Assembly: GCF_013409505.1 (NCBI RefSeq)
Contig: NZ_JACCBN010000001.1
Coordinates: 3,596,001-3,660,000, forward strand
Source: Actinomycetospora corticicola
GTDB lineage: Bacteria > Actinomycetota > Actinomycetes > Mycobacteriales > Pseudonocardiaceae
Reading direction: 5' to 3'
DNA length: 64,000 nucleotides
Of this stretch, positions 44,065 through 52,924 are shown one piece after another; the first letter of the stretch is position 1; the number at the start of each line of letters is the position of its first letter. The translations under genes and the position numbers were made by a program. Under the pieces are notes generated by a model. It was not told where the DNA came from. It searched no databases and saw nothing but the letters and a program-made list of their open reading frames with translations.

Positions 44065-44095
44065 TTGACCTGGAGCGCGCTCGAACTCCTAGCGT
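44065..44095 (+). promoter_or_regulatory. Orphan MerR-type promoter
   Basis: TTGACC (44065-44070), a 19-base spacer carrying the dyad GAGCGCGCTC (44073-44082), and TAGCGT (44090-44095), followed seven bases later by GTG 44103. That GTG opens a 12-codon frame ending just where the broken MFS gene starts. No MerR gene is adjacent; the one at 19640 uses a different dyad. Confidence 0.6.
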
Positions 44096-44137
44096 CCCCG
44101 CCGTGAGCACTCCCCTGACCGTGGCCGCGGCGACCCC

Positions 44138-44712
44138 GTGACCTCCCCGCCGTACGGGCGAGGAGCGGACGCCCCGCCCTGGGCGTTCAGCGCCATGTCC
44201 CTGTCCCTGCTCGTGCTCGGGGCCGCGGCGGGGGTTCCGGCCCCCTCTACGTCGTCTACCAGCACCGCTACGGGATCACGCCGTCCGGCCTGACCGGGGC
44301 CTTCGCGATCTACATCGTGCCGCTGGCTGCGATGCTGCTGGTCTGCGGCCGCCTCTCCGACCACTGCGGGCGGCGCCCGGTCGCCGTCGTGGCGCTGCTC
44401 CTCGACGCGGTCGCCTGCGGGGTCTTCACGCAGGTGGACTCGACCGGGGTGCTCCTGCTCGCCCGCAGCATCATGGGTCTGGCCACCGGCCTGGGGCTGA
44501 CCGCGATCGCCGCGTTCGTCGTCGACCTGGCGCCGTCCCGACGACAGGGCCTGGCCGGGGCGGTGACCGGGGCCGCGGCCCCGGGGGGGGGTCTCGCGAC
44601 CGGCGCCCTCGTCTCCGGCGCCCTCGTCGCGACGCTCGCCCTGGTCAGTGCCACCGCGGCGCTGCTGCTGCGCCGACGCCGCATGACGACGGTCACACCC
44701 GCTCGGGCATGA
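44138..44712 (+). pseudogene. MFS transporter, frameshifted and internally deleted
   Basis: The first frame gives AMSLSLLVLGAAAGVPAP, the start of helix 1. The protein then continues only in another frame as LYVVYQHRYGITPSGLTGAF and SDHCGRRPVAVVALLLDAVA, so one base is lost in the C-run near 44245. After about helix 5 the sequence jumps to a C-terminal-like helix (LALVSATAALLLRRRR), so roughly half of a 400-residue permease is missing. A run of nine Gs lies near the deletion. It is not a working gene. Confidence 0.8.
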
Positions 44713-44840
44713 CGAACCCGGCGCCCACCACGTCGTACCGGAGAACCATCCGAACCGGCCGGGCCCGCTCGCGGGCACGACCCCGACCTCGTGCCCCGGT
44801 CGTCCCCGGCCGCCACCTCGACGGAGGTGAGCCGCCGCCC

Positions 44841-45401
44841 ATGTCCCCCGACCTCGACACCCTGCGCCTGCGCGCCCTCGCCGTCCCCGGCGTGGCGCGC
44901 CTCGCCGACCACCACGACGGGCTCGGACGTCGTTCCGAGTCGCGGAGCGCACTGCGGGTGTTCGACGACCACGTCGACATCGACATCTTCCTGTCCGCCG
45001 GGCACGCCGTGACGGAGACGACGACGGCGTTGCGCTCCACCCTGGCCCCGCTCCTCGCGGGACGGGCGGTGCACATCACCGTGGTCGACATCGATACGGC
45101 GGGGGCGCTCCCGGCCGAGGCTACGGTGCTGCGGGACGGGGACGACCCCCGTCGCGCGGATCGGGCGCGGCTCGTCGCCCGCGCCGTCCTGGACGGGCTG
45201 GGGTCCCTGGAGGCCGACGGTCTCCCGGCCCGCGACCGGGACAGGGTCACCGCCGTCTGCCGGGTCCTGGACGCCTTCGACGTCGACCCCGTCTCCCGGC
45301 GCACCCTGCTCCGCCGACTGCGCGGAGTGCTCTCCCGGGCGCACGGTACGACGGGCCGGGTCCTCCTCGACCGCCTGGACGAGCTGGACGACCTGTCGTG
45401 A
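44841..45401 (+). CDS. Conserved hypothetical protein, possibly Asp23/Gls24-like
   Basis: 186 residues, soluble, acidic and leucine/arginine-rich. The first half (LDTLRLRALAVPGVARLADH, VDIDIFLSAGHAVTETTTAL, AVHITVVDIDTA) has the beta-alpha-beta rhythm of Asp23/Gls24-type envelope stress proteins, but the match is weak. The second half is helical (RRTLLRRLRGVLSRAHG). ATG 44841 has GGAGGTGA upstream. It converges on the ATPase gene, whose product is part of a stress-type partner switch; a shared stress role is a guess. Confidence 0.6.
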   Translation: MSPDLDTLRLRALAVPGVARLADHHDGLGRRSESRSALRVFDDHVDIDIFLSAGHAVTETTTALRSTLAPLLAGRAVHITVVDIDTAGALPAEATVLRDGDDPRRADRARLVARAVLDGLGSLEADGLPARDRDRVTAVCRVLDAFDVDPVSRRTLLRRLRGVLSRAHGTTGRVLLDRLDELDDLS

Positions 45402-45413
45402 CGCCGCCTCGGG

Positions 45414-45866
45414 TCACGGTCGGGCGTCCGCACCCCGCCCGTGGTGCACGAGACGGATCCGGGTGCCGCCGGGACCGGCCTCGACGGTGACGTCGTCGAC
45501 GAGGGCACGCATCATCGCCAGCCCGCGGCCGCGGCGCCCCGGATCGGTCGGGGCCGACCGCCACCGTCCGTCGTCGACGACGTCGACCTCGAGCGCGTCG
45601 TCGTCGCCGGGCAGACGGTGCGCCGACAGCGTCATCGTCCCGGCGCCCGGCGCGGCCCCGTAGGCGTGGTCGCAGCAGTTCTCCAAGGCCTCCGAGGCCG
45701 CCGACACCACGTCGTCGACGGCGTCCCCGTCGAGGTGGTCGCCGCCCAGCCACGCGGCCAGGCGTCGCCGCAGCACGCGGACCTGGCTGCCCTGCGCGGC
45801 CGCCGAGACCACCAGCGGGTGTGGCCAGCGCGGGGCGGGACGGGCCTCGTCGTCGGGAATCGTCAT
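45414..45866 (-). CDS. RsbW-like ATP-binding protein (anti-sigma kinase type)
   Basis: 150 residues with a GHKL ATPase fold: N-box SEALENCCDHAYG (Glu and Asn for Mg-ATP), G1-like VVDDGRWR and G2 GRRGRGLAMMRALVDDV. Such single-domain ATPases either phosphorylate STAS proteins or act as anti-sigma factors. It lies downstream of the GAF-phosphatase gene on the same strand, so the two form a partner-switching pair. The cognate sigma factor and STAS partner are not adjacent; a STAS gene is at 29685. Confidence 0.87.
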   Translation of the reverse strand: MTIPDDEARPAPRWPHPLVVSAAAQGSQVRVLRRRLAAWLGGDHLDGDAVDDVVSAASEALENCCDHAYGAAPGAGTMTLSAHRLPGDDDALEVDVVDDGRWRSAPTDPGRRGRGLAMMRALVDDVTVEAGPGGTRIRLVHHGRGADARP

Positions 45867-45920
45867 CGTCCCGTCGGATGCCTGTCCCGACGGCGGCTCA
45901 ACCGCCCCGTGCGGGCGACG

Positions 45921-47243
45921 TCACGTCCCCGAGGCGGTGGCACCACCGCGGTGGACGGCCCGGATCACCACCAGCACGGTGTCGTCGAGGACCGCCCCGT
46001 CGGCGTGGACGTCGACCGCGGCGAGCACGGCGTCCGCGGTCGCCGAGGCGTCCCCGGCAGGGTCGCTCGCCCGCACCGCCGCGAGCAGTCCCTCCACCTC
46101 GAACTCCCCGCCGCCGGCCGGCCGCGCCTCGGTGACGCCGTCGGTGAACAGCAACAGCCGGTCCCCCAGCCCGAGGATGACCGGCTCCACGGCGACCCGG
46201 GCCTCCGGCCGGATCCCCAGCGCCCGGCCACCCGCCGAGAGCGCGCTGACCGTCCCGTCCCGTCGCTGCAACACGGCCGGCGGGTGGCCCGCACTCGCGA
46301 CGTCGACCTCGAGCCCGTCGTCCTCGCCCCGCGGCCGCATCGAGGCGTAGACGGCGGTGGCGAAACTCGGACGCTGGTCGAACCACACGTGCAGCACCCC
46401 GTGCAGGGCCGAGAGCACCGCGCCCGCGTCCTCGTCGGTGTGGCCCACCGCGCGCACGGTCGAGCGGGCCAGCGCGGTGGTGCGGGCGGCCCGCGGCCCC
46501 TTCCCGCAGACGTCCCCGACGACGGCGCCCCACCCGGCGGGAGTGGGGATCAGGTCGTAGAAGTCCCCGAGCACCGACCCGCCGGTCCCCGCGCGGAAGC
46601 GCGCGGCGACCTCCACGCCCGGGAAGTCCGGGAGGCGGGCGGGCAACAGGCTCTCGCGCAGGGTCGCGGCGTACTCCTCGACCTCCGCCGCGTGCGCCTC
46701 CGCCAGCTGCGCGAGCCGCTCGGAGTCGGCCGCGTGCCGGGTGGCCGCCAACCGCCCGGCCTCGGCGTCCGCCAACGCCGTCCGCAGGGCGACCTCGCCC
46801 GTCACGGCCTGCGCCAACGTCGTCAGGACCTCGCGTTCGTGGGGCGACCACCGACGCGGATCCACGTCGAGAGCGCCCAGCACACCGATCACGACCCCGG
46901 ACGCGTCGTGCACCGGCAGCCCGGCCCACGCCCGGATGCCGCCGGCGACCGGTCTCCCGGGATCACCCGCGTCCTCGGTGAACACCGCGTCGCCGACGGC
47001 GAGGACCGCCTCGCAGAGGGCGCGACCGACGGCATCGTCCGTCGACGGGCGCCCGGACGCGGCCCCGTGCTCGTCCTGGCGGCTGCGGACGAGGACCCGT
47101 CCGTCCTCGACGAGCCAGAGCACCCCCGCGGCGGCGCCGGTGAGCGAGGCCGTCAGGCGGGCGAGCCGGGCGAGGGCCGCATCGGCGTCGGCGTCGAGCA
47201 GTCGTGCCCGTGTGATCGCGTTGCTGGAGGTACCTCCGCGCAC
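45921..47243 (-). CDS. GAF-domain PP2C/SpoIIE-type serine phosphatase
   Basis: 440 residues. The GAF sensor domain is at about 25-165 (TASLTGAAAGVLWLVEDGRV, IRAWAGLPVHDASGVVIGVL), then a coiled coil (EAGRLAATRHAADSERLAQL), then the SpoIIE phosphatase domain at 195-430. Metal-site residues are in GDFYDLI, VVGDVCGKGP, LFTDGVTEAR and DDTVLVVIR. It would dephosphorylate a STAS antagonist in response to a signal bound by GAF. GTG 47243 starts the gene. It runs in the same direction as the ATPase gene. Confidence 0.9.
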   Translation of the reverse strand: MRGGTSSNAITRARLLDADADAALARLARLTASLTGAAAGVLWLVEDGRVLVRSRQDEHGAASGRPSTDDAVGRALCEAVLAVGDAVFTEDAGDPGRPVAGGIRAWAGLPVHDASGVVIGVLGALDVDPRRWSPHEREVLTTLAQAVTGEVALRTALADAEAGRLAATRHAADSERLAQLAEAHAAEVEEYAATLRESLLPARLPDFPGVEVAARFRAGTGGSVLGDFYDLIPTPAGWGAVVGDVCGKGPRAARTTALARSTVRAVGHTDEDAGAVLSALHGVLHVWFDQRPSFATAVYASMRPRGEDDGLEVDVASAGHPPAVLQRRDGTVSALSAGGRALGIRPEARVAVEPVILGLGDRLLLFTDGVTEARPAGGGEFEVEGLLAAVRASDPAGDASATADAVLAAVDVHADGAVLDDTVLVVIRAVHRGGATASGT

Positions 47244-47366
47244 GCCGCCCCTTCCCCGGACGCCGGCGACCTCGTCGCCGGACGTGTCGGGACGATCCTA
47301 CGGAGCGCCGGGGACGGTGGCACACCGTTCACGGGGCAGCCGCCCGGCAGCGGCACACTGGGATCG

Positions 47367-47900
47367 GTGACCACCACCCACGACTTCAGCGTCTCGGACG
47401 CGACGGGCGAGACGACGTCCCTCGGGCAGTACGCCGGGCGGGTCCTGCTCATCGTCAACGTCGCGAGCAAGTGCGGACTGACCCCGCAGTACGAGGGCCT
47501 CGAGGCCCTCCACCACACCTACCACGAGCGTGGGCTGACGATCCTCGGCTTCCCCTGCAACCAGTTCATGGGCCAGGAGCCGGGCACCGACGCCGAGATC
47601 CAGGAGTTCTGCCGGGTCAGCTACGACGTCACCTTCCCCGTGCTCGCGAAGGTCGACGTGAACGGTCCCGACGCCGAGCCGCTCTTCGCCTTCCTGCGCG
47701 CCGAGGCGCCCGGGGACTTCGGCCCCGCCTACGGGGAGTTCCACGAGGCCATCAGTCGCCTGCAGCCCGACGTCGCACCCGGCGACGTCGCGTGGAACTT
47801 CACCAAGTTCCTCGTCGACCGCGACGGCGGGGTCGTCCGACGCTACGAGCCGCCGGTGCCGCCCGGGGACATCGCGGCGGACCTCGAGCAGCTGCTCTGA
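47367..47900 (+). CDS. Glutathione peroxidase-family thiol peroxidase
   Basis: 177 residues with peroxidatic Cys36 in NVASKCGLTPQY (Cys, not selenocysteine), FPCNQFMGQEPG with the Gln, and WNFTKFLVDRDG with Trp and Asn of the catalytic tetrad. Bacterial members usually use thioredoxin or mycothiol-linked reductants rather than glutathione; actinomycetes generally lack glutathione, so the family name does not fix the reductant. GTG 47367 is used, preceded by GGGATCG. It is divergent from the phosphatase gene. Confidence 0.92.
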   Translation: MTTTHDFSVSDATGETTSLGQYAGRVLLIVNVASKCGLTPQYEGLEALHHTYHERGLTILGFPCNQFMGQEPGTDAEIQEFCRVSYDVTFPVLAKVDVNGPDAEPLFAFLRAEAPGDFGPAYGEFHEAISRLQPDVAPGDVAWNFTKFLVDRDGGVVRRYEPPVPPGDIAADLEQLL

Positions 47901-48048
47901 CGCACGCCCGGCCTCTGCTCGGAGCGCGGTCCGGTCGGCGGTCGCGACCGACTGTCGGGCCCGATGGCGTCTACCGCACCATGGTCGCGGCCCGTTCGAC
48001 CCGACCGGGCCCGCCGGCACCCGCCCGGATCGCGCCCAGGAGGACACC

Positions 48049-48699
48049 GTGGACGTCGAGCAGTGGCTGGCCCTCCCGCCCCTCGCGGTCTACCTGGTCG
48101 TCGGGGTCGTCGTCGGGGTCGAGAGCCTCGGCGTCCCGCTGCCGGGCGAGATCGTCCTAGTCGGCGCCGCCCTGCTGTCCTCCCGACCCGACCTGGGGAT
48201 CTCGCCGGTCTGGGTCGCGCTCTCCGCGCTGATCGGTGCCGTGGTCGGGGACTCGATCGGCTACGCCCTCGGGCGCCGCTACGGCCGCACCCTGCTCGCC
48301 TGGCTCTCCCGCCGGTTCCCCCGCCACTTCGGACCCGCCCACCTCGCCATGGCCGAACGGGCCTTCGCCCGCTGGGGCATGCTCACCGTCGTCGTCGGCC
48401 GCTTCATCGCGATCCTGCGCATCTTCGCCGGGCCGCTCGCCGGCGTGCTGGGGATGCCCTACCGCCGGTTCCTCGCCGCGAACGTGCTCGGCGGGCTGCT
48501 CTGGACGGTCGGGACGACCACCGCGGTCTACTTCCTCGGCATCGTCGCGGAGCAGTGGCTCCAGCGCTTCTCCTACCTCGGACTGGCCGTCGCCCTCGTC
48601 GTCGGGCTCCTCGCCGCCCGTGTCGTCCGCCGACGGCTCACCGCGGCGCTCGCCGAGGACGGCGACCACCCGACGGGTCGGCCCGCGGCGGAGAGTTGA
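48049..48699 (+). CDS. DedA-family membrane protein
   Basis: 216 residues, several membrane helices. Family motifs: GVESLGVPLPGEIVLVGAAL near the N-terminus, ALIGAVVGDSIGYALGRRYG, and GRFIAILRIFAGPLAGVLGM. DedA proteins are thought to act as lipid scramblases for undecaprenyl phosphate and phospholipids, supporting envelope homeostasis. The Arg in GRFIxxxR and the Glu in PGE are kept. GTG 48049 has AGGA upstream. It converges within 3 bases on the next gene. Confidence 0.92.
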   Translation: MDVEQWLALPPLAVYLVVGVVVGVESLGVPLPGEIVLVGAALLSSRPDLGISPVWVALSALIGAVVGDSIGYALGRRYGRTLLAWLSRRFPRHFGPAHLAMAERAFARWGMLTVVVGRFIAILRIFAGPLAGVLGMPYRRFLAANVLGGLLWTVGTTTAVYFLGIVAEQWLQRFSYLGLAVALVVGLLAARVVRRRLTAALAEDGDHPTGRPAAES

Positions 48700-48702
48700 G
48701 AG

Positions 48703-49341
48703 TCATCCCGACGACGGGTCCGGGTGGCGGACCGGCATCGGGCCACTCCAGCCGCGGCGGATCGCGAGGACCCGCACGGCCGTGCAGAGCACGGCACCCG
48801 GGACCGCCGCGGCCGCGCCGGACCAGCCGATCACCGACGCGACGACCACCACCAGCGACCCGAGCAGGGCGGGGAACACGTAGATCTCCTGCGTCAACAC
48901 GACCGGTTTGCGGTTCACCAGCACGTCGCGCAGCACGCCGCCCCCGATGCCCGTGAGCACGCCGAGCAGGACACCGGTCATGGGCGGGACCCCGAGGTGG
49001 ACGGCCTTGAGGGCCCCGGCCACCGAGAAGAGCCCGAGCCACACGGCATCCGCGAGGTCGATGGCGCTCTCGACCCGGCTCAGCAGCGGGTGGAAGTGCT
49101 GCACGAGCAGGGCGGGCGCCAGCCCGGCCGTCAGGTAGCGCCAGTCGGTCAGGGCCGCCGGCGGGACGGCACCCAGGAGCACGTCCCGCGTCAGGGCGCC
49201 ACCGATCCCCGTGACCAGGCCCAGCAGCAGGCACCCCATGTAGTGCATGCGGAACCGCACGGCGGTGAGCGCGCCGGCCGCCGCCCCGACGGCGATGCCG
49301 ATGAGGTCGAGGAGCACCTGGACGGTCACGGTTCCGGGCAC
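48703..49341 (-). CDS. TRIC-type cation channel / UPF0126 membrane protein
   Basis: 212 residues in two homologous halves, each with three helices and the repeat motif: TGIGGALTRDVLLG in the first and TGIGGGVLRDVLVN in the second. Bacterial members are trimeric K+/cation channels or, for some, glycine transporters. GTG 49341 has AGGAGG six bases upstream. The C-terminal tail is short and basic. No linked gene hints at its role. Confidence 0.9.
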   Translation of the reverse strand: MPGTVTVQVLLDLIGIAVGAAAGALTAVRFRMHYMGCLLLGLVTGIGGALTRDVLLGAVPPAALTDWRYLTAGLAPALLVQHFHPLLSRVESAIDLADAVWLGLFSVAGALKAVHLGVPPMTGVLLGVLTGIGGGVLRDVLVNRKPVVLTQEIYVFPALLGSLVVVVASVIGWSGAAAAVPGAVLCTAVRVLAIRRGWSGPMPVRHPDPSSG

Positions 49342-49375
49342 GCAGCACCTCCTATCGACGGGTGCCGGAGCCGGG

Positions 49376-49687
49376 TCACGGGGTCGGTGGTGCGCAGTAC
49401 AGGCCGGGAGTGCATCTCGCCGGGTCGAACGGCGTCGTCGAGGTGGTCGGGCGGGGCGGCGCCGGCCGCGAACTCCCGGTAGGTGCGGACGTTCCCGAGC
49501 CGCGGCTCCGCTCCTCCTCGCGGCGGCGTTCCTCCTCCCCGGCGCTCCCTGTCGCACCGGCCGGCGCGCTGACCGAAGTCGGCGGAGGTGGCGGAGGTGG
49601 CGTGTCGTCGCCGCACGCGGAGAGGACGACGCCACTGAGCACCAGGCCGAGGACGAGGAGGGTGGTGTCGGGCAGGCGGAAACGCAC
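49376..49687 (-). CDS. Small proline-rich lipoprotein
   Basis: 103 residues. Signal peptide RFRLPDTTLLVLGLVLSGV followed by lipobox LSAC, so Cys would be lipidated. The mature part is low-complexity: PPPPPPPTS, then an acidic/basic stretch GEEERRREEERSRG, and a C-terminal CTPGLYC pair of cysteines that may form a disulphide. GTG 49687 has GGAG upstream; a longer frame from 49744 exists but lacks support. No family recognised. Its promoter region holds heptamer repeats facing it (49759-49776). Confidence 0.75.
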   Translation of the reverse strand: MRFRLPDTTLLVLGLVLSGVVLSACGDDTPPPPPPPTSVSAPAGATGSAGEEERRREEERSRGSGTSAPTGSSRPAPPRPTTSTTPFDPARCTPGLYCAPPTP

Positions 49688-49758
49688 GGCATCGCTCCGA
49701 GTCTCGCGGGTGGAGGTGCCCCGGCCGCTCCGGGACGCCGTCACGCTGGCACCGGAGC

Positions 49759-49776
49759 TGCCAACGAAGCTCCAAC
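49759..49776 (-). promoter_or_regulatory. SARP-like direct repeat, minus strand
   Basis: On the minus strand, TTGGAGC and TTGGCAG begin 11 bases apart. They point towards the lipoprotein gene and mirror the plus-strand pair at 49800-49817. Heptamers with an 11-bp period are what SARP/AfsR-type regulators bind. Confidence 0.55.
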
Positions 49777-49799
49777 GCCCGCAACACCGACCAGCGGAA

Positions 49800-49817
49800 T
49801 TGGAGCGCGGTTGGAGC
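49800..49817 (+). promoter_or_regulatory. SARP-like direct repeat before AfsR-like gene
   Basis: TTGGAGC-gcgg-TTGGAGC, two identical heptamers 11 bases apart. The hexamer GACGGT starts nine bases after the second copy and could be the -10. The same arrangement, with CACGGT at the same distance, occurs at 54807. Confidence 0.7.
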
Positions 49818-49978
49818 CGGACACGAGACGGTGCGGTGCGACCGTCGACCCTCGGCCCGGCGGACGGAGCAGTGCGACGAGATCCGATTCCCCCGGTTCG
49901 CCGACGCCCTGACGGGCAGCGGTGTGCTGGACTTCATCACTTGTCCGGGTGTTCCGACCCCGAGTGCCGTGGGGAATC

Positions 49979-52900
49979 GTGAGATCCGACCGTGCCGAGG
50001 GGGCGCGCGTGCCGTCCAGTTCCGACCCCGTCGGGCCGGTTCCACTGTTCCGGGACCTCGGTGACCTGCGCGTCGAGGTCAACGGCCGCGAACGAGGTCC
50101 CGGGGGCCGTCGCCCCGCGGCCCTGCTGGCTGCCCTGCTCGTGCACGTGAACGAGCGGGTCCCGGTCGACCTCCTCAGTGCGGCCGTCTGGCCCGACGGC
50201 TCGCCCCGGTCCACCTCGACGCTGGAGTCGCACCTCTGGCGGCTCCGCCAGGTCCTCGAGCCCGCCCGCGAGCCCGGCCGGGCGTCGACCGTCCTGCGCA
50301 CGGAGCCCGGCGGGTACCGCCTCGTCGTCGACACCGGCCAGGTCGACTCGCTGCTGTTCGCGGAGCTGGCGCGGGACACCGACCGCCGGCTCGCGGCCGG
50401 GCGGGCGGACGAGGCGGTCGCCCTGGCCCAGCGGGCCCGCGGCCTGTGGCGCGGACGTCCGTTCGCCGCGGTCGCCGACCAGCCCTGGGCCGCGCCGGCC
50501 GTCGCCCGCCTCGAGGGGCTGCACAGCCAGCTCGTCGAGCGCCACGTCGAGGCGCTGCTCGAGACCGGCCGGGCCGACAGCGCCCTCGTCGAGCTGGAGG
50601 CGGCGCTGTCCGAACACCCTCTCCGGGAACGGCTGTGGACCCAGCTGATGGTGGCCTCCTACCGGGCCGGACGGGTGGACGAGGCCCTCGCCGCGTACGT
50701 CCGGGCCCGGGCGATGCTGCGCGACGAGCTCGGCACGGAACCCGGCGAGGAGCTGCGGGAGACCCACCGCCGGGTGCTCGCCGCCGACCCGGCCCTCCGG
50801 GGCTCCCACCCACCGATCACGGTGATCCGGCCGGACGAGGAGCCGCTGCCGTCGCTGCCCCGGTGGACCACCAGTCTCGTCGGGCGGGGGGACGACATCG
50901 CGCGGGTGCTCGACCTGCTCCCGCGCGCCGGTCTGGTGACCCTGCGCGGTCCCGCTGGGGTGGGCAAGACCCGGCTCGCCGTCGAGGTCGCCCGGACGGC
51001 CGCCCCGGCGTTTCCCGACGGCGTCCGTTTCGTCGACCTCACCGGCGCCCGGGACGGGCGGCAGGTGGTCGACGCCGTCACCTCCGCGCTGGCGCTCGCG
51101 GCGTCACCGTCCGGGTCGGCGCTCGAGGCCCTCGCCGCCTTCCTCCGCGGTCGGGAGGTGCTGCTCGTGGTCGACGACTGCGAGCACGTCGTGGACGAGG
51201 TCGCCCGCGTCGCCGACGTCCTCGGTCGCGCGGCCCCGGCGGTGCGGCTGCTCGTGACGAGCCGCCAGCAGCTCGAGGTGGATCACGAGATCGTGGTGGA
51301 CCTGGTGCCGCTCGCGGTCCCGGACGACGACGACCCCGGCGGCGCGGCGCTGGACCTCTTCCTGGACCGCTGGGGCGTCGAGGATCGCGCCGGGCTGACC
51401 GGGGCCGATCTCGCGCAGGTCCGCCGCGTGTGTCGTGCCGTGGACGGCGTCCCGCTCGCGCTCGAGCTCGCCGCCGCCCGGGCCAGGACCTTCAGCCTCG
51501 CCGAGGTCGCCGAGCAGAGCGAGCAGGACCCGAGTGCCCTGTCCGCGCTCGGCCGGCGCCGCCGCTCCGAGCGTTCGTCGGTGTTCGACGCGGTCGCCCG
51601 CAGCTACGACCTGCTCGAACCCGACGAGCAACGTCTGCACCGGGCGCTGTCGGTCCTGCCGGGGCCGTTCACGGTGGCCGCCGCCGCGGCGGTGGCCGGG
51701 AGCAGCGTGGGACGCGTGGCGGACCTGCTCGCCGACCTGGCGCACCGATCCCTGCTGTCGGCGCGGCGGACGCCCGCTCCCGGTCGCCCGACCACGTTCT
51801 CCCAGCTGACCATCGTGCGGGCCCACGGCGGTCGGGCGCTCGACGCGGCCGGGGAGAGCGCGGCGGTGCGCACCCGGCGGACCGCCTGGATCCTCGACCT
51901 GGTCGCCGACCACCCCCGGCTCGGCCACCCCACCGAGCGCGGGTGGTCCGACGCGATCGGCGACGACCTGCCGACCCTGCGGGCGGTGCTCCACGAGACG
52001 CTCGTGGAACGGCCGGCGGCGTCGGGCGTCCACGCCGTGGCGGGCCTCGGCACGATGTTCTGGTACCAGCGCGACGCGACCCTCGAGGGGCGGCGGTGGA
52101 TCGAGCTCGCCGCCGAGGTGGCCGGCCGGGTCGACGGCGTGTCCACGTCGACGGGCGTCCGGATCGCGATCGACCTCGCCACCATCCGCGCGTTCGCGGG
52201 CCGCGCCGACCTGGCGTCGCCGGTGCGCGAACACGTCCTCGCGGAGCTGCCGCACCTCGACCTCGAGGGTGACGAGGCCGTCGTCACGGGGGACGCGGTC
52301 CTGCTGCTCGCGGCGTGCCTGGGCCTGGCGGGCGACCAGGAGCAGGCCCGGTCCGTTGAGGACGTCGCCGTCTCCATCGCCCGTCGCACCGGTGACCCGA
52401 CGCTCGCCCTGCTCTGTCGCACCCGCGCGGTGTCGGGCGACGTCGGCCGCCGCGACCCGGAGGCCGTGTTCGACGACGCCGTGGCCGTCCACACCGACGC
52501 CGAGGCCGTCGACAACCGCTTCGCGGCCTGGATCGCCGCCGGGATCGCGCACATGGCCGCCCATGCCGCCGGTCGCGCCGACGTGGCGCTGCACTGGTCC
52601 GACGTCTGTCTGCTCGCCGTCCGGCGGACCGGGCGGCAGCACGCCCCGTTCCAGCTCGAGCTGCGGGCCAACACCCTCAGCCTGCTCGGACGGCACGCCG
52701 AGGCCCGGCGGCTCTACGACGCCGCCCGCGTCCACGTCGACCGGGCCGGGTTGCCGTGGCCGAGCATGCCCGGCACGGCACCGCTGCTGGCACGGACCTG
52801 GGCCGCGACCCCGGACGCGCTCGGACGTGCCGGCGACGACGACGCCTCCCTGGTCGTCCAGGATCTCCTTCGGGGTCTGGAGGGTCGGACGTCGGCCTGA
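49979..52900 (+). CDS. AfsR/SARP-like regulator with BTAD and NB-ARC ATPase domains
   Basis: About 973 residues. Residues 20-110 form the OmpR-type DNA-binding domain of SARP proteins (LLAALLVHVNERVPVDLLSA, LESHLWRLRQVLEP); 115-265 is the BTAD helical domain. A signalling ATPase follows with Walker A GPAGVGKTRLA near 335 and Walker B LLVVDDCEHV near 400. The C-terminal 400 residues are TPR-like helices. Such proteins activate gene sets in antibiotic or other specialised pathways and often sense ATP or phosphorylation. GTG 49979 is used; GTG 50009 is an alternative. Heptamer repeats in its own promoter suggest autoregulation. Confidence 0.88.
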   Translation: MRSDRAEGARVPSSSDPVGPVPLFRDLGDLRVEVNGRERGPGGRRPAALLAALLVHVNERVPVDLLSAAVWPDGSPRSTSTLESHLWRLRQVLEPAREPGRASTVLRTEPGGYRLVVDTGQVDSLLFAELARDTDRRLAAGRADEAVALAQRARGLWRGRPFAAVADQPWAAPAVARLEGLHSQLVERHVEALLETGRADSALVELEAALSEHPLRERLWTQLMVASYRAGRVDEALAAYVRARAMLRDELGTEPGEELRETHRRVLAADPALRGSHPPITVIRPDEEPLPSLPRWTTSLVGRGDDIARVLDLLPRAGLVTLRGPAGVGKTRLAVEVARTAAPAFPDGVRFVDLTGARDGRQVVDAVTSALALAASPSGSALEALAAFLRGREVLLVVDDCEHVVDEVARVADVLGRAAPAVRLLVTSRQQLEVDHEIVVDLVPLAVPDDDDPGGAALDLFLDRWGVEDRAGLTGADLAQVRRVCRAVDGVPLALELAAARARTFSLAEVAEQSEQDPSALSALGRRRRSERSSVFDAVARSYDLLEPDEQRLHRALSVLPGPFTVAAAAAVAGSSVGRVADLLADLAHRSLLSARRTPAPGRPTTFSQLTIVRAHGGRALDAAGESAAVRTRRTAWILDLVADHPRLGHPTERGWSDAIGDDLPTLRAVLHETLVERPAASGVHAVAGLGTMFWYQRDATLEGRRWIELAAEVAGRVDGVSTSTGVRIAIDLATIRAFAGRADLASPVREHVLAELPHLDLEGDEAVVTGDAVLLLAACLGLAGDQEQARSVEDVAVSIARRTGDPTLALLCRTRAVSGDVGRRDPEAVFDDAVAVHTDAEAVDNRFAAWIAAGIAHMAAHAAGRADVALHWSDVCLLAVRRTGRQHAPFQLELRANTLSLLGRHAEARRLYDAARVHVDRAGLPWPSMPGTAPLLARTWAATPDALGRAGDDDASLVVQDLLRGLEGRTSA

Positions 52901-52901
52901 C

Positions 52902-52924
52902 CCTGCGGCGGTCACCCCCGCAGG
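52902..52924. terminator. Short hairpin between convergent genes
   Basis: CCTGCGG and CCGCAGG arms with a 9-base loop at the junction of the AfsR-like and CocE genes. It overlaps the last codons of the CocE gene and has no T-tract, so it is a weak call. Confidence 0.4.
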
